Origin: Leptospira ellisii
GTDB lineage: Bacteria > Spirochaetota > Leptospiria > Leptospirales > Leptospiraceae
Length of the DNA: 7,048 nt
Assembly: GCF_002811955.1 (NCBI RefSeq)
Contig: NZ_NPEF01000200.1
Coordinates: 1 to 7,048 of the forward strand
Direction of reading: 5' to 3'
Part shown: one piece after another, positions 1-6,862 of the stretch
Layout of the letters: each line of letters starts with the position of its first letter
How positions within the stretch are numbered: the first letter of the stretch is position 1
The notes under the pieces: model-generated
Seen by the model: the letters and a program-made list of their open reading frames with translations, nothing else
Database searches by the model: none
Told to the model about the DNA's origin: nothing
Position numbers and translations under genes: made by a program

Positions 1-1710
1 ATCGTCCGTCAGCTTTCCCCGTCCGAACGCGAGCGCGTTGTCGATCGAAGTTTTGAGGATTTGGGAAGGCGTATGAAGCGTGATCTCGCCGAGCTGATCC
101 ATGAATTTTTCGTAACCTAAAATGTCGCCGTCCGAGTTTCTGACCTCGAAAAGACAATCCGAATGAAGAAAAAGCACGTCCCCTTTCCTGAGTTGAAACG
201 AATAATTGACTAGTTCGGTCTCCGCGGTGATCAGAAGGATCCGTCCCGTCCCGTCCAGGGATACGATCCCGCCCTCCCGGAAGACGAGAATCGGATGATG
301 TCCTGCATACGAATATTCTAATATTTTTGTATTCGGATCGAAGGAAAGATAAACGGCGGAAACGTGGTGGTTGAACACCGCGTTGCGGAGAAGTTCGTGT
401 ATCTTCTGCAGGGATTCCTTGGGAGAACCTTTCGTTTCACATACGAGCTGGAAGGATATGGACAACATTCCGGCGACCATCGCCGAGGATACTCCGTGCC
501 CCGATACGTCCGCGAAAAATACGTCCAACTTCCCGTCGGACCGTTCCAAGGTCCGCAGAAAATCGCCTCCCACCAGTTCGAACGGCTGAAAATGGGAATG
601 GAATTTGTATTTTGAACTTTCCGGAAACTTGGTGGAGATCGCAGAGGTTTGCGCGATTTTAGCGATCTCCAAATCCTTGCTGATCGCGGCGTAGATATTC
701 TCTATCTTCTCCCTGGCTTCTATCTTTTCGGTGATATCCCTCAGGATGAACAGATATCCGCTTTCGTTCCCCGCTAACTCTATGTCGGAGCGTGTAAGTT
801 CCACGCCTCTGCATTTCCGATTGAATACGGGCCTGTATTCCTTGGAGAGATGATTGGGGCTTTCCTGATATCCTTTGAGATAATCGGAAGGGTAAAAAAA
901 CGCGGGAATAGTATTATCGATTCCTAATATTTTAACCGCGGATTCGTTGATGAAAAACAGGGAACGATCCCGTTTTACGAGTATCATTCCGTCGTGGATG
1001 TCGCGGAAAAGTTCGACGGCCAATCCTTCTATGTTGATCCGCAGGAAGCCGTATCGGGTGATCGCGATGAATATCAGAAAGGACTGAACGACCACGCCTA
1101 TGGGAGTCAAGGGTACGGAAATGAGTCTTCCCTGCGCGTCGGTCTCTATGATTTCGGAATAAAAACTCATAGACATTGCTATGGTGGAACCGAGGATCGC
1201 GAGTCCGATTTGTCTTCTCTGGTGTTTGCGTAAAAACAGAAAGGCTTTCGTCAGGATTCCGAGACCTAAAAATCCCGGGAACGCAACGAAGGCGAGTATC
1301 ACCGCCAAATACAAAGGGCCGGGTTCGTTTTCGTATCCCCAATAATACGCGACCTTTCCTCGGATAACGAGATCGGTGGATAAGGTGAGAAGATAGGAAA
1401 CCGGAATTCCAATCCTAAAAAACCAAAGAAAGGGACCGGGAGTTCGGTTTAAAAAAGCGTAGACGAATTCCAGATAAAGCGCTCCCACCGGGAGCCAAGT
1501 CGCGGAGAGGATTTTGAAGGACCAGGTCATCCATTCCTCCGGAGGCGAGGACCAAGTGAAGAGATAGGTACAAAGCCATGCGTTGAGCGAAATCGAATAG
1601 ATAAGATAGGAGCGGATCACGGGGTTGCCGGTTCTTCTCGCGTAGACGAAGGCGATGAAGACCGTATTGGCGAACAACGCGGCAAGAGGAAAATAAAGGT
1701 AATAATTCAT
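1..1710 (-). CDS. Seven-helix membrane sensor with PAS domain and SpoIIE/PP2C serine phosphatase domain (3' end outside window)
   Basis: Reading from the ATG at 1710, 570 codons are open with no stop, and the gene leaves the window at base 1. Residues 1-222 hold about seven hydrophobic helices (near 4-22, 33-52, 68-88, 96-115, 132-158, 168-186 and 202-220), like the 7TM sensor region found before histidine kinases. Residues 228-325 look like a PAS domain ending in the usual LRDITE linker, followed by a helical stretch at 326-350. Residues 365-570 are a SpoIIE-type phosphatase: GGD at 381-383, FADVSGHG at 399-406, AGHHP at 469-473, SD at 517-518 and a terminal DD at 569-570, the expected acidic metal ligands. 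The family would end roughly 10-20 residues further on. Such proteins dephosphorylate anti-sigma-factor antagonists or similar serine-phosphorylated partners in response to a signal; the signal and partner here are unknown. Oddity: the first motif reads GGDFLR where GGDxxD is usual. The ribosome site is weak (GGCGGA about 9 bases before ATG). Product class is confident; role is inferred. Confidence 0.9.
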   Translation of the reverse strand, partial: MNYYLYFPLAALFANTVFIAFVYARRTGNPVIRSYLIYSISLNAWLCTYLFTWSSPPEEWMTWSFKILSATWLPVGALYLEFVYAFLNRTPGPFLWFFRIGIPVSYLLTLSTDLVIRGKVAYYWGYENEPGPLYLAVILAFVAFPGFLGLGILTKAFLFLRKHQRRQIGLAILGSTIAMSMSFYSEIIETDAQGRLISVPLTPIGVVVQSFLIFIAITRYGFLRINIEGLAVELFRDIHDGMILVKRDRSLFFINESAVKILGIDNTIPAFFYPSDYLKGYQESPNHLSKEYRPVFNRKCRGVELTRSDIELAGNESGYLFILRDITEKIEAREKIENIYAAISKDLEIAKIAQTSAISTKFPESSKYKFHSHFQPFELVGGDFLRTLERSDGKLDVFFADVSGHGVSSAMVAGMLSISFQLVCETKGSPKESLQKIHELLRNAVFNHHVSAVYLSFDPNTKILEYSYAGHHPILVFREGGIVSLDGTGRILLITAETELVNYSFQLRKGDVLFLHSDCLFEVRNSDGDILGYEKFMDQLGEITLHTPSQILKTSIDNALAFGRGKLTDD

Positions 1711-1793
1711 TCGAAAAAATCCGCCGAGCCGCCGCAAACTTTCCGAAGTCGGACCGTGCGTCCGCAAATCGGAATTCCTACCCAAGTATTGCT

Positions 1794-1821
1794 TTGGACG
1801 AAGTATTTTAAACAATAAAAT
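1794..1821 (+). promoter_or_regulatory. Candidate sigma-70-type promoter for the lipoprotein gene
   Basis: TTGGAC (1794-1799), a 16-base spacer and TAAAAT (1816-1821) form a plausible -35/-10 pair. Transcription would begin near 1828 and give a leader of about 200 bases before the ATG at 2030, long enough to hold the stems and small ORF described separately. The -10 element lies in the right arm of the inverted repeat. A mirror-image TAAAAT exists on the minus strand (1810-1805), but I see no good -35 for it. Assigned by eye only. Confidence 0.3.
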
Positions 1822-1825
1822 ACTT
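1801..1825. promoter_or_regulatory. Perfect 10-bp inverted repeat (operator candidate)
   Basis: AAGTATTTTA (1801-1810) and TAAAATACTT (1816-1825) are exact reverse complements separated by AACAA. A further AAGTATT copy stands at 1784-1790, 17 bases before the left arm. The repeat covers the putative -10 box between two divergent genes, which fits an operator for a dimeric repressor. A hairpin terminator is unlikely because the stem is AT-rich and no gene ends nearby. The general shape recalls sites of Rrf2/NsrR-like regulators, but that is only a resemblance. Confidence 0.45.
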
Positions 1826-1897
1826 ATTTACCGCCGGTTTCGAAATTCGTAACGTTCGGATCCGTTCGACACGGCGGAGGTTTTTGGGTTAAAAAAA

Positions 1898-1945
1898 GAA
1901 TCGTCGTTCGGCCGGAAAAGGGTTTATGACAATCGACGATTCCGG
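1898..1945 (+). promoter_or_regulatory. Two mutually exclusive stems in the lipoprotein leader
   Basis: Stem A pairs GAATCGTCG (1898-1906) with CGACGATTC (1934-1942), 9 bp, with a 27-base loop. Stem B pairs CCGGAA (1912-1917) with TTCCGG (1940-1945), 6 bp. They share bases 1940-1942, so only one can form at a time. The loops contain the start codon of the small ORF at 1926. Such an arrangement can act as an attenuator or translational switch, but there is no T-run terminator after either stem and no known riboswitch motif was recognised. Confidence 0.25.
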
Positions 1946-2030
1946 GGTAGATCGGGAAAGAAGTTGTCCTTTTCGAGTCGCTTTAAAAACCTATCATCGA
2001 TCGGAAATCGTCTTCGAGGTTAAACTTTAA
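1926..2030 (+). CDS. Possible 34-residue leader peptide
   Basis: ATG at 1926 opens a 34-codon frame closed by TAA at 2028-2030; the last A of the stop is the first A of the lipoprotein ATG (TAATG), an arrangement typical of stop-restart translational coupling. A purine-rich GGAAAAGGG precedes the ATG, though AGGG is only 3 bases away. The peptide is hydrophilic, begins MTIDDSGVDRERS, and has one cysteine and no signal peptide. It resembles nothing I know. A frame this short can arise by chance, so the TAATG junction and the surrounding stems are the only reasons to keep it. Confidence 0.2.
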   Translation: MTIDDSGVDRERSCPFRVALKTYHRSEIVFEVKL

Positions 2031-2946
2031 TGAATAGAATTTTTCTCTCTTTCCTAATCATCGGTTCGATCCTAACTTTAGGATGTTCCTTTCACGCTTC
2101 CCCCATCCTATCGGAGAAGTTTCTTCCCGCGGACGAAAAACGATTCCGCTCGACGAATTTAAACCGAAGTTGGGAATCGATCCGTTTTATCCTTTGCGGA
2201 TAGGAATCGCCAATAGACCCGGAGCCGGTCGATCCTTGGTCGTCGGAGCGCGTCCTATGGTCGCGGACGGAATCGAGTTCGGAAACGGCTTTTTTCTGGA
2301 TTCGGACTTGAACTTTTCTTTCAACGTCGCTCATCTTTTGAATCTGAAAAATAAGCAGAAGTTTTCGATGCAGTGTTATCGAGGAGAGGAGAAAAACGAT
2401 TCGCCTTGGTTCACGTTCAAACGCGATAAAAACCGGTTCGAATACGAAAAATTCGGCGTCGGTTCGGGTAAGTTCGTTTATACCGCGTCTCCCGATAAGT
2501 TCTCGTATCAGAATGAAGATACGAAATACGAGGTTTCACTCGCTTCCAATAAATTGATAAGCTCGTTTTCCTCCTGGCCGCTTCCCTTGGAAATCAAACA
2601 GGAAGGTAAAAATTTCGTCTCGAACAACAAGAACGAAATCGGATCCGTGATCGATCATACGGAGGAAGGGGAACCGGTCCTCAAAAATTTGGAGGTCTCC
2701 TCCTACAATCACAAGGACGTTCTCACCTTTACGAAGAAGGACGGTAAGAGCGTTATACGCTGGAATTTCAGCGCGTCCATGCACGGCGATTTCGAATATA
2801 TCCTGAACTTTTTTAAAACGAAAAACTCGGCCTTGTTGTATGATCGAAACGGCCGGGGATTTATCGTAAAGATACAAGGAAACCGGGTTTTCGTGGACGG
2901 CGCCCTGTACGAAAGGTTCTCGTATTTTAATTGCGAATGGAACTGA
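2030..2946 (+). pseudogene. Lipoprotein of unknown function, signal peptide and body in different frames (frameshifted or sequence error)
   Basis: The ATG at 2030 has GAGG at 2016-2019, 10 bases upstream, and encodes a textbook lipoprotein signal: N-R, a hydrophobic core, then LTLGC with the lipidated cysteine at residue 19. That frame stops at 2201-2203 after 57 residues. The body continues in another frame, open to the TGA at 2944-2946. Adding one base restores a single 305-residue protein. The likeliest place is the A5 run at 2136-2140, giving ...PADEK-TIPLDEFKPKLG; the C5 run at 2100-2104 is the alternative. The body frame has its own ATG at 2083, but only an AGG touching it, and starting there removes the export signal. 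The body is rich in charged and aromatic beta-strand-like segments (for example FVYTASPDKFSYQNED) and I recognise no domain. It would be membrane-anchored, facing the periplasm or outer surface. Whether it is a real decay event, a strain variant, a recoding site or an assembly error cannot be told from this sequence. Confidence 0.7.
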
Positions 2947-2954
2947 AACGTCTT

Positions 2955-2982
2955 CTCCCGGATTTCGATCGTGATCCGGGAG
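2955..2982 (+). terminator. Hairpin terminator between convergent genes
   Basis: CTCCCGGAT (2955-2963) pairs perfectly with ATCCGGGAG (2974-2982) around a 10-base loop, nine bases after the lipoprotein stop. The plus-strand tail TGTTACTATTTCTTT is only moderately T-rich. On the minus strand, where the FadL-like gene ends at 3011, no T tract follows. It probably ends the lipoprotein transcript and may also serve the facing gene. Confidence 0.6.
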
Positions 2983-3010
2983 TGTTACTATTTCTTTACG
3001 GCGGATGTTT

Positions 3011-4444
3011 TTAGTCGAAGGACTTGGTAGCTCCGATGTTGACTGCGAGAATGGACGCCTCCGCGGAGTAGGAATATCCCGCCGAGTTGAATTGGGCCGG
3101 CCCGGTTTTGATCGAATGCGAAAGATCCCAGTCCGTTCCTTTTCCGCCGGTCACGTGGTTCTTGGGACCGTTGTAGCTGATTCCCAAATCCAAACTCCAC
3201 TTGTCGAAAACGTAACCGATTCCCCCCGCGAAAACGTGGTTGAGCGAAAAAAATCCGCCGGTCGTTCCTCCGAGTCCGTTGCTTTTGATCGCGAGAGTGT
3301 TGTAGGAATATCCGAGACGATATACCCACGAGTCTCCTAACTTGTGTTCCAGTCCGATCAGAAATCCCGCCTGACTGCGGAAGTTGAGGTGCGCGTCCGC
3401 GTCCGCGATGTTTCCGAGCGGAGTGGGAAGCCAGGGATCCTCCAATTTCTGGTTGGCCTTCCTGAGATAGGATCCGTAGTTCGTATAGACGAGATCGACG
3501 GCGACCTTTAAGTTCTCCGGTCCATAAGAAAATCCTAATGAATGTTTTTCCGGAAGATCGAAGTTATACGAAACTCCGGTGCTGCGGTAATAGGTGGGAT
3601 CGTTCAGTCCGATCCGGTAATGGCCGTTGAGGGGGATCGAAGAATGCGTCTGATAGGAATACGCGACCCGAAACCGTTCGGTTAAGGCGTAATTCAAACC
3701 CACCACACCTCCGATCGTAAAAGCCTTCTTGCTGCTTTCGTAATAATATCCCTGTCCCGGAATCTCCAGGGTTCCGGTGAGATCGTAATACTTCTGGTTG
3801 AGTTTTTGGGTTCCGTACACCGCCTCCAAACTCGCGCCCAAGGAAAGTTTTCCAAAACGGAACGAGATTCCGTTCACGAGTTTTACGACCGCAAACTGGT
3901 TGGAGTTGGTCTCTTTGATCTGTTTGGAATTTCCGATCGGATCGGGAAGATTCAGCCCGGCCCATTGATTGAGACTTTGACCGTTCGGAGTGTTGCGGGT
4001 GATCTCCTCCACGCCTCCTATGGCTCCTCCGGGAATATACAGCGCGACTCCGTAGTCGATCGTATCGGTAACGGGAAGTTTGAGCGCGACATACGGGGCG
4101 GGAGCCTGGACCGTACTTTTTTTATCGTTGGAATAAACGTAGTCCGGGTTCGGATCCAAAAAACGATCCTGATAACGATTGTAAATCGAGGAATTCCCCA
4201 AACCGAACTCGAGTTTTTTTCCTTTGGTGACGGAAAGATTGGCCGGATTTAACGCGACGTCCACGGGAGAACCGCCTAACGCGGTATTGACGCCCGCCAG
4301 GGCTTCGTATCTCGCGTTGATCGCGTTGCGGGTCAAACCGTCCACTGCGGGGAGGGAGGCGGCAAACCCGGAAATCGCAAGAAAAGGAACCGTAAGACGG
4401 AACCGTCTCGTCCATAGTCCTAACAGGCGTAGTTTTGAAATCAT
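3011..4444 (-). CDS. FadL/OmpP1/TodX-family outer-membrane transporter
   Basis: This 477-residue protein starts at ATG 4444 with GGAG six bases upstream and ends in TAA at 3011-3013. Residues 1-33 are a long export signal: basic RLLGLWTRRFR, a hydrophobic core, then small residues up to about SLPA. The mature N-terminus has the family hallmark NPANL at 67-71 followed by KKLEFG. Repeated alternating strands with Gly and Tyr follow, including YALTERFRVAYSYQT (252-266), LPEKHSLGFSYGP (297-309) and YRLGYSYN (375-382), which match the conserved strand patterns of FadL barrels. Family members form 14-stranded barrels with an N-terminal plug and pass hydrophobic compounds such as long-chain fatty acids across the outer membrane. 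Leptospires use fatty acids as their main carbon source, so that substrate is plausible here but not shown. The C-terminus is SFD rather than a terminal aromatic. It is transcribed alone, convergent with the lipoprotein gene and divergent from the globin gene. Confidence 0.88.
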   Translation of the reverse strand: MISKLRLLGLWTRRFRLTVPFLAISGFAASLPAVDGLTRNAINARYEALAGVNTALGGSPVDVALNPANLSVTKGKKLEFGLGNSSIYNRYQDRFLDPNPDYVYSNDKKSTVQAPAPYVALKLPVTDTIDYGVALYIPGGAIGGVEEITRNTPNGQSLNQWAGLNLPDPIGNSKQIKETNSNQFAVVKLVNGISFRFGKLSLGASLEAVYGTQKLNQKYYDLTGTLEIPGQGYYYESSKKAFTIGGVVGLNYALTERFRVAYSYQTHSSIPLNGHYRIGLNDPTYYRSTGVSYNFDLPEKHSLGFSYGPENLKVAVDLVYTNYGSYLRKANQKLEDPWLPTPLGNIADADAHLNFRSQAGFLIGLEHKLGDSWVYRLGYSYNTLAIKSNGLGGTTGGFFSLNHVFAGGIGYVFDKWSLDLGISYNGPKNHVTGGKGTDWDLSHSIKTGPAQFNSAGYSYSAEASILAVNIGATKSFD

Positions 4445-4457
4445 GGATCGCTCCGGA

Positions 4458-4473
4458 GAAAGAAATTTCTTTC
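4458..4473. promoter_or_regulatory. Perfect 16-bp palindrome in the FadL-like gene leader
   Basis: GAAAGAAATTTCTTTC is an exact palindrome directly upstream of the GGAG ribosome site (on the minus strand) of the FadL-like gene. Protein binding here would sit between promoter and start codon, a usual place for a roadblock repressor. As RNA it could also fold as GAAAG/CTTTC around AAATTT. No regulator can be named. Confidence 0.35.
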
Positions 4474-4502
4474 AAGCTCCTCTTTTATTTTTTCGATTTC
4501 AA

Positions 4503-4534
4503 TCGATATAATGGACTAATATTCGTTATATCGA
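4503..4534. promoter_or_regulatory. 9-14-9 inverted repeat overlapping divergent -10-like boxes
   Basis: TCGATATAA (4503-4511) and TTATATCGA (4526-4534) are exact reverse complements 14 bases apart. The left arm contributes to a consensus TATAAT at 4507-4512 on the plus strand, and the right arm gives TATAAC on the minus strand (4530-4525), which would start the FadL-like transcript about 75 bases before its ATG. Neither has a convincing -35. Position between divergent genes suits a shared operator-promoter. Confidence 0.4.
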
Positions 4535-4539
4535 ATTAA

Positions 4540-4568
4540 TTGTTAGAAAACGTATGTTATTTTATACA
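4540..4568 (+). promoter_or_regulatory. Candidate promoter of the globin gene
   Basis: TTGTTA (4540-4545), a 17-base spacer and TATACA (4563-4568) match the sigma-70 pattern reasonably well. The start would be near 4576, leaving a leader of about 125 bases that contains the palindrome at 4623-4634 and the hairpin at 4669-4698. Called by eye; the AT-rich surroundings offer other possible pairs. Confidence 0.35.
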
Positions 4569-4622
4569 ATCCGGATAAATTCTTGGAACGGATCGGATGC
4601 GTTTTCGTATTTCGCTTACTTC

Positions 4623-4634
4623 AGTTTATAAACT
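4623..4634. promoter_or_regulatory. 12-bp palindrome in the globin leader
   Basis: AGTTTATAAACT is an exact palindrome downstream of the candidate globin promoter. It is followed by GGAGG at 4636-4640, a strong ribosome-site sequence that has no ATG, GTG or TTG at a usable distance behind it. Function is unknown, and a 12-bp palindrome in AT-rich DNA can be chance. Confidence 0.2.
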
Positions 4635-4668
4635 CGGAGGCATATTTTTTCGTTAACGGATATTCTTA

Positions 4669-4698
4669 AGGCTCGAAAAAAACGAACTCGGCGAGCCT
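4669..4698 (+). promoter_or_regulatory. Hairpin abutting the globin start codon
   Basis: AGGCTCG (4669-4675) pairs with CGAGCCT (4692-4698) around a 16-base, A-rich loop. The stem ends three bases before the ATG at 4702, and the only weak ribosome-site candidate, GGCGAG at 4690-4695, lies in its 3' arm. If it forms in the mRNA it would hide the ribosome site and lower translation unless opened. There is no T tract after the stem, so it is not a terminator. Confidence 0.4.
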
Positions 4699-4701
4699 AA
4701 A

Positions 4702-5115
4702 ATGAAGATCAGCAAAGAACAAATAAAAGGGATCAGCGAATCCTTCGATATCATCAATTTGGAAAAGATTAAATTTGCCGAATTATTCTTCGCGTATCTT
4801 AAGGAAGGAAGTCCTAAATACGAAAAAATCTTCGAACTCGTCAAAATCGACGACGCTCGAAATTTTATGAATTCGGTTCGGGACATCGTCATCTCGGCTT
4901 CCCAGGAATTTTATTTCGACAAAGCGATTCAACAATTCGGATCCCATTGCGTTAAGATCTGCGGAAATCCGGAGGAAATCCTGGTTTTGGAAAAGGCTTG
5001 GCTCGTCGCTTTGGAGGAATGGCTGGGACCTTGCTATACTTCCGAGATCGAGAACAGCTGGCAGGAAATTTTCGGTCTTACCTACGCGAAATTTTCCGAA
5101 TCGCTGCCGATGGAA

Positions 5116-5142
<27 letters not shown>
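4702..5142 (+). CDS. Single-domain globin (Vitreoscilla hemoglobin-like)
   Basis: The product is 146 residues, the same size as Vitreoscilla hemoglobin. Aligned from memory with that protein, P38 and F44 match the C-helix proline and the invariant CD1 phenylalanine, H82 in GSHCVK matches the F8 proximal heme ligand (VHb has KHC at the same point), and VLEKAWLVALEEWLG...EIENSW (95-120) matches the G and H helices including the conserved Trp. The B10 position is F30 where VHb has Tyr, and the G5 region carries Glu rather than Tyr, so ligand chemistry may differ. It should be a cytoplasmic heme protein for O2 or NO handling, or a gas sensor; no reductase or signalling domain is attached. ATG 4702 is the only usable start, since an in-frame stop at 4654-4656 is followed by no earlier ATG, GTG or TTG. 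Its last 27 bases overlap ribF on the other strand. Family call is firm by pattern; precise function is inferred. Confidence 0.8.
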
Positions 5143-6082
<940 letters not shown>

Positions 6083-6091
6083 TTAAAGTAG

Positions 6092-6706
<615 letters not shown>

Positions 6707-6749
6707 GAGGCGAGATAGCCGAAAGCACGCGGAGCACAATAGCGTCGGC

Positions 6750-6766
6750 GTTTTGCGTAGCAAAAC
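6750..6766. promoter_or_regulatory. GTTTTGC-gta-GCAAAAC palindrome matching the leptospiral LexA box
   Basis: A perfect 7-bp inverted repeat with a 3-base centre contains TTTG-CGTAG-CAAA (6752-6764). As I remember it, TTTG-N5-CAAA is the binding site reported for LexA of Leptospira interrogans. No SOS-type gene start follows closely, and the element sits in repeat-like DNA, so it may instead be a repeat hairpin or a weak terminator for the gene ending at 6706 (no T tract follows). Confidence 0.3.
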
Positions 6767-6846
6767 TTAAAACCTCCCGCCTTCGTTGCCGAAACGTGGG
6801 AACTCCCCTCGAAAACATCTCTATCGGTCGGAACAAGATCGAAAAT

Positions 6847-6862
6847 CGATCGTATACGATCG
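6847..6862. repeat. 16-bp perfect palindrome
   Basis: CGATCGTATACGATCG is an exact palindrome. It lies in a TCGA-rich stretch and has no nearby gene start, so a role as a protein site cannot be supported beyond its symmetry. Confidence 0.3.

Larger units (their letters stand above)
1711..2029. other. Divergent intergenic control region (319 bp)
   Basis: This stretch separates the start of the minus-strand sensor phosphatase from the start of the plus-strand lipoprotein gene, so both promoters should lie here. It contains a perfect inverted repeat at 1801-1825, a promoter-like pair at 1794-1821, two competing stems between 1898 and 1945, and a short open frame at 1926-2030. The bases between 1830 and 1895 show nothing I can assign. 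No tRNA or recognised riboswitch class was seen. Confidence 0.8.

Noticed and set aside
932..1342. 136-residue minus-strand ORF and other medium-length frames inside 1-1710, 3011-4444 and 5116-6060
   Set aside because: They are alternate-frame readings of well-supported genes, with arginine- and serine-rich compositions typical of shadow frames.
2130..2145. Programmed -1 frameshift site at the A5 run
   Set aside because: The codons GAA AAA CGA do not form a standard X-XXY-YYZ slippery heptamer and I saw no strong stem just downstream, so an indel is simpler.
2083..2946. Independent 287-residue cytoplasmic protein starting at ATG 2083
   Set aside because: No usable ribosome site (AGG touches the ATG), and a complete lipoprotein signal with a proper ribosome site lies just upstream in the adjacent frame, so the frame is better read as the body of a frameshifted lipoprotein.
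4554..4631. 25-codon ORF upstream of the globin gene
   Set aside because: Its ATG is upstream of the predicted transcription start, there is no Shine-Dalgarno sequence, and the length is within chance expectation.
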